Below are positions 1 to 9,136 of a stretch of DNA of 64,000 nt, piece after piece (positions within the stretch are counted from its first letter, which is position 1; each line of letters begins with the position of its first letter). This stretch comes from Dyadobacter fanqingshengii (GTDB lineage: Bacteria > Bacteroidota > Bacteroidia > Cytophagales > Spirosomataceae): positions 3,286,001-3,350,000 of the forward strand of contig NZ_CP098806.1 in assembly GCF_023822005.2 (NCBI RefSeq), written 5' to 3'. The notes under the pieces are model-generated. The model ran no database searches, was not told the DNA's origin, and worked only from the letters and a program-made list of their open reading frames with translations. The position numbers were made by a program, and so were the translations under genes.

Positions 1-1328
1 AACAGGCTCAGCCCTTTGTCTTTTGCATAAGCCGTCAATTCCGCGATCATAGCGCAGGAAGCAATGGCATCTTTATCCCGAACCGCGTCACCGATCAGAT
101 AACCGTAGCTTTCCTCGCCACCGCCGATGAATTGCTCAACGCCTTCTTTTTCACGGATTACCTGCGCGATGTATTTGAAACCGGTCAGCGTATTGTAACA
201 TTTAACGTCGTAGGCCGCGGCCATTTTGTCAATTAAATCGGTGGTAACGATGGTTTTACAAACAAACTGAGAGCCTGTTAGCTTACCTGCGTCTTTCCAG
301 GCATTCAAAAGATAATAGATCAGCACGCTGGCTGTCTGGTTACCATTTAAAAGCTGGATTTCACCGTGATGGTTTTTCACCGCAATTCCCACACGATCCG
401 CATCGGGGTCTGTTCCCAAAACAAGGTCCGCATCAATTTCCTTCGCTTTTTCCACGGCTTTGGACATGGCTTCACTCTCCTCAGGATTTGGATAAACGAC
501 CGTAGGGAACTGCCCATTGCCTTTCGGCTCTGCTTGCTCTTCAATGACGGTAACTGCTTCGAAACCCATTTTAGCTAAAAGTGCCGGAACCAATGTCACA
601 CCCGTTCCATGTAAAGGTGTGTAAACGATTTTCAGCCCTTTCTGACGTTCCAAAGCTCCCTTTGAAATGGAAAGCGACAGAATGTGATCCATATATTTTT
701 CATCAACCTCGGCACCTATCATGATGATTTTCGATGCATCACCGTCGAACTTCACTTCCTCAATGGATGTGATCGCGTTCACCTCATTAATAATGTTGGT
801 ATCGTGCGGCGCAACCACCTGAGAACCATCGTCCCAATATGCCTTATAACCATTATATTCCTTTGGATTGTGCGATGCCGTTACTACCACGCCGCTTTTA
901 CAACCTAGTAAACGGATCGCAAAGGAAAGCTCCGGCGTAGGACGGAGTGCTTCGAAAAGGTAAACGGCTATGCCATTTGCAGAGAAAATATCGGCAATGA
1001 TTTTTGCAAATTCGTCGGATTTAATGCGGCTGTCGTAAGCAATCGCCACTTTTATTTCTTCATTTGGGAATGCCTGGTTCAAATAATTTGCCAAACCTTG
1101 TGTCGCCGTTCCCACAGTGTAACGGTTCATGCGGTTGGAACCTATACCAATGAGGCCTCTCAGCCCACCCGTCCCGAATTCCAGGTCTTTATAAAATGCG
1201 TCTGTCAGTTCAGTATCGTTTCCTTCATCGATTAATTGTTGAATGGATTGTTTGGTATCGATATCATAATCACCGTTGAGCCAGCTGCTCACTTTGGTCA
1301 TTACACTGGGTTCCAATTTTGCAGTCAT
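1..1328 (-). CDS. Phospho-sugar mutase (phosphoglucomutase/phosphomannomutase type), 3' end outside window
   Basis: Alpha-D-phosphohexomutase family enzyme that interconverts hexose 1- and 6-phosphates in the cytoplasm. About 442 codons are present; the C-terminal part lies beyond position 1. The start ATG is at 1328. The phosphoserine loop TASHNP (around residue 152) is followed by KEYNGYK, and the metal-binding loop GTDPDADR sits near residue 307. The N-terminal GTGGLRG motif near residue 50 is typical of the roughly 575-residue PGM2/PMM-type clade. Substrate (glucose or mannose phosphate) cannot be decided from sequence alone. The next gene upstream on the same strand is a glucosidase, so a role in glucose/glycogen handling is a reasonable inference. 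Confidence 0.93.
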   Translation of the reverse strand, partial: MTAKLEPSVMTKVSSWLNGDYDIDTKQSIQQLIDEGNDTELTDAFYKDLEFGTGGLRGLIGIGSNRMNRYTVGTATQGLANYLNQAFPNEEIKVAIAYDSRIKSDEFAKIIADIFSANGIAVYLFEALRPTPELSFAIRLLGCKSGVVVTASHNPKEYNGYKAYWDDGSQVVAPHDTNIINEVNAITSIEEVKFDGDASKIIMIGAEVDEKYMDHILSLSISKGALERQKGLKIVYTPLHGTGVTLVPALLAKMGFEAVTVIEEQAEPKGNGQFPTVVYPNPEESEAMSKAVEKAKEIDADLVLGTDPDADRVGIAVKNHHGEIQLLNGNQTASVLIYYLLNAWKDAGKLTGSQFVCKTIVTTDLIDKMAAAYDVKCYNTLTGFKYIAQVIREKEGVEQFIGGGEESYGYLIGDAVRDKDAIASCAMIAELTAYAKDKGLSL

Positions 1329-1378
1329 AATTTGATTGAATGGAATTAATTGAATAATATACCTTATGTTTTGTTGAG

Positions 1379-4069
1379 TTACTTGATGATTTCCAGCTCT
1401 TCCTTTTCGGGCTGCTTTGCGGTTTCCTTGGCGGTTTTATGAATCAATTCTGCAACTAATCCCGTCCAGCCTGTCTGGTGACTTGCGCCGCAGCCGCGAC
1501 CATTATCCCCGTGGAAATATTCGTAAAACAGAATGTGTTCGTTGAAATTCGGGTCTTTCTGCATTTTCTGATCAACTCCATACACGGCCCGGTTCCCATC
1601 CGCATCCTTTTTAAAGATATCAATCAGGCGGCAGGCAATAGCCACAGCAGCCTCCTTAATCGTTGCTAAATTGCCGGAATTTGTTGGATATTCTACCATA
1701 AAATCCTCGCCATAATAAGCGTGAAATTTCATGAGAGAGTCAAAAATAAGGTAGTTCAATGGGAACCAGATCGGACCACGCCAGTTGGAATTCCCGCCCA
1801 TAATGTCCGTAAGTGCCTCAGCAGGAGTATAATCCACTTGCAACACTTCACCGTTAATATAAAATTTGTAAGGGTTTTCTTCGTGATATTTAGACAAAGC
1901 CCTTACCCCATAATCGGAAAGAAATTCATTCTCATCCAACATTCGTTTCATGATCATTTTCATCCGGTGACCCCGTAGGATCGACAGCAGTCTGTTCTCC
2001 CCTTTCCCGGACTCAAACCAACGCGAGATTAGCCGAGCCAGATCGGGCCTGTTTGCCAAGACCCACTCCACACGCCGTTTGAAGACAGGCATTTTATCAA
2101 GATTTTGCGGATCCAGGATTTCCACCGCAAAAAGCGGGATAAGACCTACGATCGACCTCACTTTCAGCAAGATACTTTGCCCGTTCGGAATATGAATGAC
2201 ATCATAATAAAACTGATCTTCTTCATCCCAAAGGCTTATCGACGAATTTTTACCGCCAATAGACTCCATAGCGCCTGCAATGTGCAGGAAGTGCTCGAAG
2301 AATTTGGAAGCCATATCCTGGTAAACCGGGTGCACAAGCGCAATTTCGACCGAAATTCGCAACATATTCAAAGTATACATGGCCATCCAGCCCGTCGCGT
2401 CCGCCTGTTGAAGTTTTCCCCCAAACGGCATCGGTGTAGACCGGTCAAAAACGCCGATATTATCAAGGCCAAGGAAGCCGCCACTGAAAATGTTGTTGCC
2501 CGTATCGTCTTTTTGATTCACCCACCAGGTGAAGTTCAGAAGCAGCTTATGGAATATTTTTTCAAGGAATTCAATGTCGCCAACGCCGTTATTCTGCTCA
2601 CGGTCAATTTCATATACTTTCCAGGTTGCCCAGCCATGAACCGGCGGGTTGACGTCGGAAAAATTCCATTCGTAAGCCGGAATCTGGCCGTTCGGGTGCA
2701 TGTAATATTCGCGAAGCAGTATTTCGAGCTGTCTTTTGGCAAAATCCGCATCTACGCGTGCCAGCGGGACGCAGTGAAAAGCAAGATCCCAGGCCGCGAA
2801 CCAGGGATATTCCCATTTATCAGGCATCGAGATGATATTGGCCGCGTACAAATGTTTCCACCCGGAATTTCGCCCCCATTTCCTACCCTGATTAGGCCCT
2901 GGCTGCGCCGGATCGCCTTTTAACCATTCATAAACATTGTAATAATAAAATTGCTTGCTCCACAACATGCCTGCATAAGCCTGCCGCTGAATGGACCGCA
3001 GATCAGCATCCGCTACATCGCGCTGAAGATCATCATAAAACTCGTCCGCCTCCCTGATCCTTTTAGCGAACAGATCTTCAAAACCGCCAAATGGCTCTGA
3101 TATAGAGTGATTTACAAATCTTAGTCTAAATGTTGTGCTTTCGCCTGCCTTAATTGTTCTCGTAAACCGCGCCGAGGCCTTGGTGCCAATGCTGTTCGGG
3201 TTAACAGTATTCGTTTTTTTGTTGCTTACAATATAGTCATTGATCCCGTCTTTCGGATACGCAGTGTTATTCGCAGTTCCGTAAAGTTTCTTAAAGTTGG
3301 TTTCATTTTCACAAAACAACAATTCGTCTGCACCGTCCAGGTAAAGGTTGTATTTCCCGTGTTTCCGGTGTGTAACCTCAATCAGCCGGTTTGAAATGCC
3401 GTTCATAATCGGCTTATAATTGAAAGCCTCATATCCCCAGGACCACGTGTTTCGGAACATAATCGTAGGCAGAACGGTGATGGGGGCATCTTTGGTGCCA
3501 CGGTTAAAAACCGTCACCTTCATCATAATGTCCTCCTCGTCCGCCTTTGCGTGCTCAATGAAAATATCGAAATACTCATCATTCTCAAACACGCCCGTGT
3601 CCATGATTTCGTATTCAGGATCTTCCTTACCGCGGCGGCCGTTTTCCTGGCGCAACTTTTCGTAAGGAAAGGGGTTTTGCGGATATTTATACAGCATCTT
3701 GGTGTAGGAATGGGTCGGCGTACTATCCAGATAATAGTACATTTCCTTCACATCCTCCCCATGGTTAGATTCCCGGTTTGTGAGACCAAAAATCCTTTCT
3801 TTCAGGATCTTATCATTGTGATTCCAAAATCCGAAAGAGAAGCATATATGTTGTTTATTGTCAGAAAAACCGCCAATTCCGTCCTCACCCCAGCGATAGG
3901 CTTTCGAAAGCGCCATTTCATGCGTAATGTAATTCCAGGCGTCTCCGTTTCCACTGTAATCTTCGCGGACCGTTCCCCACTGGCGTTCAGACAAATAAGG
4001 TCCCCACTTCTTCCATCCTGTATTCTCCTTTTGCAGGCTTAATCTTACTTTTTCAGCGCCGTGTGCCAT
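1379..4069 (-). CDS. GH63-like (MGH1-type) glucosidase
   Basis: Large glycoside hydrolase of 896 residues with the (alpha/alpha)6-barrel signatures of GH63/mannosylglycerate-hydrolase-like enzymes. Visible motifs are AAWDLAFH near residue 428, EWNFSDVNPPVHGWA near 468 and GGNSNWRGPIWFPLNY near 764; the acidic residues in the first two are the likely catalytic pair by family analogy. There is no signal peptide (it starts MAHGAEKVR), so it is probably cytoplasmic. It lies 50 bp upstream of the phospho-sugar mutase on the same strand, suggesting co-transcription and hydrolysis of a glucosyl compound feeding glucose metabolism. The exact substrate (glucosylglycerate, mannosylglycerate, oligosaccharide) is not known from sequence. 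Confidence 0.85.
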   Translation of the reverse strand: MAHGAEKVRLSLQKENTGWKKWGPYLSERQWGTVREDYSGNGDAWNYITHEMALSKAYRWGEDGIGGFSDNKQHICFSFGFWNHNDKILKERIFGLTNRESNHGEDVKEMYYYLDSTPTHSYTKMLYKYPQNPFPYEKLRQENGRRGKEDPEYEIMDTGVFENDEYFDIFIEHAKADEEDIMMKVTVFNRGTKDAPITVLPTIMFRNTWSWGYEAFNYKPIMNGISNRLIEVTHRKHGKYNLYLDGADELLFCENETNFKKLYGTANNTAYPKDGINDYIVSNKKTNTVNPNSIGTKASARFTRTIKAGESTTFRLRFVNHSISEPFGGFEDLFAKRIREADEFYDDLQRDVADADLRSIQRQAYAGMLWSKQFYYYNVYEWLKGDPAQPGPNQGRKWGRNSGWKHLYAANIISMPDKWEYPWFAAWDLAFHCVPLARVDADFAKRQLEILLREYYMHPNGQIPAYEWNFSDVNPPVHGWATWKVYEIDREQNNGVGDIEFLEKIFHKLLLNFTWWVNQKDDTGNNIFSGGFLGLDNIGVFDRSTPMPFGGKLQQADATGWMAMYTLNMLRISVEIALVHPVYQDMASKFFEHFLHIAGAMESIGGKNSSISLWDEEDQFYYDVIHIPNGQSILLKVRSIVGLIPLFAVEILDPQNLDKMPVFKRRVEWVLANRPDLARLISRWFESGKGENRLLSILRGHRMKMIMKRMLDENEFLSDYGVRALSKYHEENPYKFYINGEVLQVDYTPAEALTDIMGGNSNWRGPIWFPLNYLIFDSLMKFHAYYGEDFMVEYPTNSGNLATIKEAAVAIACRLIDIFKKDADGNRAVYGVDQKMQKDPNFNEHILFYEYFHGDNGRGCGASHQTGWTGLVAELIHKTAKETAKQPEKEELEIIK

Positions 4070-4156
4070 TAATGTTATATTTTTCTAAAAGGAATGAAAT
4101 CTCTGTGTAAAGCTAAATAGTTAATCAGCAAAATAGGAATGATCAGCAAATTCAAA

Positions 4157-5866
4157 TTAAACTTCCAGCGATTCCAGTTGGTTATGAATCTTCACCTGAA
4201 AGTTAACCTTGCCTGCGTAAAATGCTGTGGTTGCGGCAGCTCGTTCCGAGGTTTCAGTTAGTAGAGGATGGCGTTCTGCGTGTAACAGTGCCTCCACATC
4301 GGCAACATACTCCTTGAACATCAGCGGGTTGGTCAATACATAATATTTTCCATCCGAAGCATGTAGAACCGGAACCGGTTTCACTTCTCCCGCTGCATTC
4401 AATTTTCCGTATTTTGCTCTTGCAGCCGTGTATTCCTCGTCCGTAGAGGCAAAAACAATGTATTTCAAAGGCTTGCTTTTCGCATTCTCAGCCACGATTT
4501 TTTCATCGAGACTATCCAGCAGACTTCTAAGCTGCCACGTATTTTTTCCCGAGCGAATCCTTTCCCGGATTGACTGTCTTACGAGATAGGTCAATGCCTG
4601 CGTAACATTCAGCCCAATTTCAGCCATTTGCTTGAAAATGAATGACGTAGGTGACATTCCGGGGATAGTATTCGGGTCGTGGAGGACAATCGTGCCGTCA
4701 GGCGTGAGAAATCCGTCGATACGGACGCAAACGTTAATGCCCAGCTGTTCGAAAACGGTGGCTATGACCTTTTGAATTTCCTGGTTCTTTTCCAGCGTCG
4801 TATCAACGGGAATACGTTTGAGACTCGCGCCTGGCTTATATTTTGCATTAAAATCAAAAACCTGGACCATTTTTATCACCTCGCTGGGCGGGAGAGCCAA
4901 TGATTTACCGTCATCAAACTGAATGCAGCCGCAGGAGAATTCCTGTCCTTCAATAAACTCTTCTATCAAAACCTGGTCTTCCCCATTTGAACTGCTCAAC
5001 AATGCATGCTCATTACCTTTCGAGAAATAGCCGTCCAGCACTGCTGTAAGCTTCGCCGGGTGATAAATAGTTTCCCCATTCAAAACTACCGGAAAACCGA
5101 TCCCTTCATCAAGATTAGCCATTTTTTGTGCCCAGGCCTGTTTTTCGGCGCCATCCAGCGCATTCCAGGTCGTGCCATACAGCTCAACCTGAAAAAAGCA
5201 TTGATTTACAGCGGATATAAACTCTTCCAAAGAATCACCTTTAACGATCGCAACACCGATCGACGATCCCTGATGTGGGGCTTTGATCACCAATGGGAGC
5301 CCTAAATGTTTTTTAAGAACCTGAAATAGAATGGGATACTCTCGCGGAACCCATTGATCATATCGCAGCGTCCAGCTTTTTTTCTGCTGTCCGTTCACCA
5401 GCGCGATCATTTCATTTTGAAGGATTTTATCAATTCCCACAGCCGATCCCATTAAACCCGGACCGCTGTAAGGTATCTTATACCACTCCAACAAACCCTG
5501 GATCGCGCCGTCCTCGCAATCAGGGCCGTGCATGGCCAGGAATGCAAAGTCGAAATGTTCTTTGAACTGATCAGGAGATAATAATGTCCCGATTTCTGCG
5601 GGGATGGGCTGATCAGCAAGCTCAGGATGAGACTCAATGTAAGTTTTATAGCCCGTCTGATGAATGCTTCTTGACGGATAAAATTCCCGGACCTCACTTG
5701 AATACATTAACACTTTTTCAAGCAGGATAAAGCGTCCGAAACTATCAACAAAGACCGGAACTGGCTCAAAAAGTGACTTGTCCAGATGTTCAAAAGCAGT
5801 TTTTCCACCAGCAAATGAAATTTCCCTTTCCCGGGACGGTCCTCCGAAAAATATTCCGATGCGCAT
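4157..5866 (-). CDS. D-alanine--D-alanine ligase-like ATP-grasp protein, extended
   Basis: ATP-grasp ligase with most Ddl signatures: GGPSREREIS at residues 8-17, MHGPDCEDGAIQG near 114, KAPHQGSSIGV near 197, EEFIEGQEFSCG further on and HDPNTIPGMSPTS near 400. In the last motif the usual Glu of the metal-binding E-x-N is Asp. Family members are normally 310-370 residues; this one is 569, with extra sequence in the middle and a C-terminal extension of about 130 residues that I do not recognise. It may be a true peptidoglycan-precursor enzyme or a paralogue acting on other amino acids or peptides. It has its own transcription unit between two terminator-like or gene-end regions. Confidence 0.75.
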   Translation of the reverse strand: MRIGIFFGGPSREREISFAGGKTAFEHLDKSLFEPVPVFVDSFGRFILLEKVLMYSSEVREFYPSRSIHQTGYKTYIESHPELADQPIPAEIGTLLSPDQFKEHFDFAFLAMHGPDCEDGAIQGLLEWYKIPYSGPGLMGSAVGIDKILQNEMIALVNGQQKKSWTLRYDQWVPREYPILFQVLKKHLGLPLVIKAPHQGSSIGVAIVKGDSLEEFISAVNQCFFQVELYGTTWNALDGAEKQAWAQKMANLDEGIGFPVVLNGETIYHPAKLTAVLDGYFSKGNEHALLSSSNGEDQVLIEEFIEGQEFSCGCIQFDDGKSLALPPSEVIKMVQVFDFNAKYKPGASLKRIPVDTTLEKNQEIQKVIATVFEQLGINVCVRIDGFLTPDGTIVLHDPNTIPGMSPTSFIFKQMAEIGLNVTQALTYLVRQSIRERIRSGKNTWQLRSLLDSLDEKIVAENAKSKPLKYIVFASTDEEYTAARAKYGKLNAAGEVKPVPVLHASDGKYYVLTNPLMFKEYVADVEALLHAERHPLLTETSERAAATTAFYAGKVNFQVKIHNQLESLEV

Positions 5867-5960
5867 ATTTTATAATCAGGTAAAATCTTCTAAATCTTAC
5901 GCGCAATATAACTTACTAATCGAGACGAATCAATTTCTGGCTGCAATGCCGGGGAATTTT

Positions 5961-5999
5961 AAATAAAAAAGCAGCCTCCGTTTTAGAAAAGCTGCTTTT
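5961..5999 (-). terminator. Intrinsic terminator downstream of the small nfu gene
   Basis: Inverted repeat AAAAGCAGC (5967-5975) / GCTGCTTTT (5991-5999). Read on the minus strand it is followed by a T-rich run (complement of 5961-5966). It lies 33 bp past the stop of the Nfu gene and before the start of the ATP-grasp gene. Confidence 0.7.
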
Positions 6000-6031
6000 A
6001 TTAAAAATAAGGTTATAAAAAACGACCTGTT

Positions 6032-6289
6032 TCAGGCCAGTTCAGCGACATTTACAGCAACCACTTTGCTTACGTGCGGGACAGCTTTACGGATGGATTC
6101 TTCAAGACCTGCGCGAAATGTCATTGCGCTCATCGGGCAGCTTTGGCAAGAGCCCTGCAATTCCAATTTAACGACCAGATCATCAGTCAGTTCCACAAAT
6201 TTCACATCTCCGCCGTCTGCATGCAAGTAAGGTCGTACCGAATCGAGCGCTTGCTCGATGAGTTCTATTGTTTTTTCTTTTGAATCCAT
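6032..6289 (-). CDS. NifU C-terminal domain protein (Nfu-type Fe-S carrier)
   Basis: Small stand-alone NifU_C (Nfu) domain of 85 residues that binds and delivers Fe-S clusters. The cluster ligands are Cys48 and Cys51 in GSCQSCPMS, preceded by the family motif HADGGDVKFVEL. It lies 59 bp downstream of the Mrp/ApbC-like ATPase gene on the same strand, so the two probably form an Fe-S assembly/transfer operon. A second, larger NifU-type protein is encoded at 53019-53615. A terminator follows the gene. Confidence 0.92.
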   Translation of the reverse strand: MDSKEKTIELIEQALDSVRPYLHADGGDVKFVELTDDLVVKLELQGSCQSCPMSAMTFRAGLEESIRKAVPHVSKVVAVNVAELA

Positions 6290-6348
6290 TTTAAAAAAAT
6301 CTATTTGCTAAGATGCAAGAATATATCCAAAAAATCAAATTATTAACA

Positions 6349-7461
6349 TCACGCTGAAACCTGGATTTCAACAGGCTGCGTTTTTTCCTTCGAAGCATTT
6401 CTGATCGCCACCTGTTGAGCCAGAGACTCGGCAGCATCGCGAAATGCATCATTTACAATTGGATTCACATCCATCACAGCCGGCCGACCTTCATCGCCAG
6501 CCTCCCTTATGCCCTGCACAAGCGGAATCTGACCCAGTAATGGAACATCAAACTTGTCAGCAAGCAACTGGCCTCCGCCTTTTCCAAAAATATAATACTG
6601 ATGATCGGGCAGCTCTTCCGGCGTAAACCAAGCCATATTTTCAATCACACCCAGGATCGGAACATTGATCTGTGGTTGTTTGAACATTTGCAAACCCTTA
6701 ATAGCATCCGCCAGGGCAACTTTCTGAGGCGTTGTAACAATTACTGCCCCGGTAACCGGCACCGTTTGCACCAATGTTAAATGTATATCGCTTGTTCCGG
6801 GAGGTAAATCTATCAGTAGATAATCAAGATCACCCCAATCCGTATCTGCAAAAAACTGCTTCAAAGCCTGACTGGCCATCGGACCGCGCCAAACTACTGC
6901 GCTATCAGGCGGTGTCAGGAAACCAATGGAGATCATTTTAATTCCATATTGGCGGATCGGGTTAATGTAGTTTTTACCATCCTTCGGTGTAATTGTCGGC
7001 TGCATATTTTCAGCGCCGAACATAACCGGGATCGAAGGCCCGAAGATGTCCGCATCGATAATGCCCACCTTAGCGCCTGAACGGTGCAGTGCCATTGCCA
7101 GATTTGCAGTAACGGTTGATTTACCAACCCCACCTTTTCCCGAAGATATAGCAATCACATTCTTTACGCCTGGGATAATCGGCCCCGACTGGCGTGTGGA
7201 AGTGACATTGGCCGTAAGTTTGATAACAACCTCAACGTCAGGACTTAAATGTTCGTGGATGGCCGCCTCGCAATTCCTGCGGATCAACTCTTTCAAAGGG
7301 CAGGCAGGCGTTGTAAGAACAACCGTAAACCTCACCTGATTAACCCCGATTTCAATGTCCTGGATCATACCTAGTGTAACCAGGTCCTTTTTCAGGTCAG
7401 GTTCTTCAACAGTGCTGAGCGCCTGTAAAACTTTCTCTTTATTGATAGTAAATTCTCCCAT
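6349..7461 (-). CDS. Mrp/NBP35 family Fe-S cluster carrier ATPase
   Basis: Cytoplasmic P-loop ATPase of the Mrp/ApbC family, 370 residues. It has an N-terminal MIP18/DUF59 domain (about residues 8-80), then a deviant Walker A SGKGGVGKST (107-116) and DLPPGTSDIHL further on. The family acts in loading Fe-S clusters onto apoproteins. The C-terminal CxxC found in many Mrp proteins after the ENM motif is absent here: the segment reads ENMAWFTPEELPDHQYYIFG. Coupling with the Nfu gene just downstream suggests that the cluster is handled by the partner. Start at 7461 is well supported by the family N-terminus. Confidence 0.93.
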   Translation of the reverse strand: MGEFTINKEKVLQALSTVEEPDLKKDLVTLGMIQDIEIGVNQVRFTVVLTTPACPLKELIRRNCEAAIHEHLSPDVEVVIKLTANVTSTRQSGPIIPGVKNVIAISSGKGGVGKSTVTANLAMALHRSGAKVGIIDADIFGPSIPVMFGAENMQPTITPKDGKNYINPIRQYGIKMISIGFLTPPDSAVVWRGPMASQALKQFFADTDWGDLDYLLIDLPPGTSDIHLTLVQTVPVTGAVIVTTPQKVALADAIKGLQMFKQPQINVPILGVIENMAWFTPEELPDHQYYIFGKGGGQLLADKFDVPLLGQIPLVQGIREAGDEGRPAVMDVNPIVNDAFRDAAESLAQQVAIRNASKEKTQPVEIQVSA

Positions 7462-7567
7462 TATACTGGTTAAGACCCCGTTACAATCTGTTAGCGACGT
7501 CTTGGAAACTTAAAAATGTGTAATCTTTTACTCTGATATTATGCAACACGAATTGTTCCTAATGAGT

Positions 7568-8572
7568 TTATCTCACATCTGAAAATTCGTGGATCTTCTC
7601 TTCAAGTTCCCTGATTTCTTTCGTAACATCAATTTGTGAATAAAGCGCATTTAATTTAGCCAGCACGCTTTTCAATAATTTCTGATGGCTTTCCGTGTGC
7701 CCGTGCAAAGGCCGGTGCAGCATCATTTGCCGTATTCCGTCCCACTCTTTCATAAAATGGAGGGCGTCACTATCAATAAATGCTTTGGAAAAAACATTAA
7801 AAATAAAGTCCTCTGCAAGCTTGTTGGGATGGATCAGATCATCTTCATAAAAACGGTAATCACGCAGCTCATCCACCATGATTTCATAAGATGGAAAATA
7901 CTCCACTTGTTTGTATTTTTCAGACAAGCGATGGCAAACCAGCCGTAATGTGGACTTGCTGACCTGATTCAGCGGCAACGTGTCCCGCGTATGTCTTACC
8001 GGACTCACCGTTAATATGACCCTTAGGTTTCTTTGGAAAGACTGCAGTTTTTGAATCAGCTGCTCATATGCGATCATGATCTGGTCGGGATGCAGCAATT
8101 CTTTTACGAAGCGGTCGGAAGGCAGTTTGTGACAATTACCAATGATCTGATTGGTCTGCTTATGCCGGTAGCCAAACGCAGTCCCAAATGTAATGACCAA
8201 AAGATCGGCCTTTTGCACAAATGCTCTTGCAGTCGCCATCTTGTCCGTCAGCTGTGCCAGCAATTCCGCCTGATCCCTTCCATATAGTGACGAATGAAAA
8301 TCGTGGTGAAGCCAGATCCTATCGGAATTCTCTACAAACAATGCTGGATTCGGCTGCTTACTTTCCAGCGTCGCATCCAGAATTTTCGCAATAGCAAGCG
8401 GATTAAAAACAGTCCCAAAATGATTGTTAAGAACCTTGAATTTATACGCAGAAAGCTGACTACCAAGCACATCTGCAAAGCAAGACCCAATGGTCACAAT
8501 CTTGGAATGCTGGTTAATTTTCCAATCCGCTGCGGCAACCCCAACCTCAGTACTGAGCTTAATTTCCCTCAT
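7568..8572 (-). CDS. GSCFA domain-containing protein
   Basis: 334-residue protein with the family-defining GSCFA motif at residues 29-33 (VTIGSCFADVLG), followed by NHFGTVFNP and a C-terminal DLIHPNKLA block. The GSCFA family resembles SGNH/GDSL-like hydrolases: the GSCF serine and the D-x-x-H in the last block fit that fold. Its substrate is unknown. No signal peptide is visible. It is transcribed alone, divergent from the DUF6934 gene. Confidence 0.9.
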   Translation of the reverse strand: MREIKLSTEVGVAAADWKINQHSKIVTIGSCFADVLGSQLSAYKFKVLNNHFGTVFNPLAIAKILDATLESKQPNPALFVENSDRIWLHHDFHSSLYGRDQAELLAQLTDKMATARAFVQKADLLVITFGTAFGYRHKQTNQIIGNCHKLPSDRFVKELLHPDQIMIAYEQLIQKLQSFQRNLRVILTVSPVRHTRDTLPLNQVSKSTLRLVCHRLSEKYKQVEYFPSYEIMVDELRDYRFYEDDLIHPNKLAEDFIFNVFSKAFIDSDALHFMKEWDGIRQMMLHRPLHGHTESHQKLLKSVLAKLNALYSQIDVTKEIRELEEKIHEFSDVR

Positions 8573-8637
8573 TCATTTATTAAATATCTCTGCTGCGAAA
8601 TTACAAGTATTTGGTCAGTTTCGGATCATTAATGTGC

Positions 8638-8668
8638 TTTCATAAATTGGAGAAAAGGATTATGTTTG
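8638..8668 (+). promoter_or_regulatory. Predicted promoter of the DUF6934 gene
   Basis: TATGTTTG at 8661-8668 matches the Bacteroidota -7 consensus TAnnTTTG, with TTTC (8638-8641, one mismatch to TTTG) 19 bp upstream. Transcription would start near 8675, so the ATG at 8666 cannot be used and the ATG at 8699 is the likely start. Confidence 0.45.
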
Positions 8669-8698
8669 AGGATCGATTCACACACTAAAATATATTAT

Positions 8699-9136
8699 AT
8701 GCAGGAAGATTTTTATCCGTTTTCTCTATCCCACCACAAACTGCGTTACGAATTTGTTAGTGTGAGTACAATTAAGGAAATTAGAAAAGTTGTAACACTT
8801 GACCTCACGACGTCGGCAAACACATACAATCTGGCTTTGCTAGATACCCTTGATTCAGGAAAACTAAGTGATCTTGTCGAAAGCAACAATAATGATTTAA
8901 GTAAAGTACTCGCTACGATCTTTCAGATTATAGAAAACTTTTTTCGAAAATGTCCGAAATCCTTAATCGCATTCAGGGGCAGCGATGAGCGCAGGCAAAG
9001 GCTTTATAGGATTGTAATCACACGAGAATTATCCAAAATTGTCAAAAAATTTGAAGTATACGGAAGCATTGAAAATCAAATTTTTTTGTTTGAGCCAAAT
9101 ATAGAATATGATTTTTACCTCATCTCGAAACTATGA
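8699..9136 (+). CDS. DUF6934 family protein
   Basis: 145 residues from ATG 8699. I recognise the pattern of the Bacteroidota DUF6934 family: YEFVSVSTIKEIRKVV at the N-terminus, a central TYNLALLD, then NNDLSKVLATIFQIIENFF, a GSDERRQRLYRIVI motif and a C-terminal hydrophobic/aromatic tail. Its function is unknown and no catalytic residues are evident. Its stop overlaps the start of a 47-codon ORF by ATGA (9133-9136), which implies translational coupling. A longer ORF reading begins at 8666, but that start lies on the predicted -7 element. Confidence 0.75.
   Translation: MQEDFYPFSLSHHKLRYEFVSVSTIKEIRKVVTLDLTTSANTYNLALLDTLDSGKLSDLVESNNNDLSKVLATIFQIIENFFRKCPKSLIAFRGSDERRQRLYRIVITRELSKIVKKFEVYGSIENQIFLFEPNIEYDFYLISKL

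Noticed and set aside
2105..2923. 272-codon plus-strand ORF inside the GH63-like gene
   Set aside because: It is antisense to a clearly conserved enzyme, has no recognisable domain and its composition follows the complement of the real frame.
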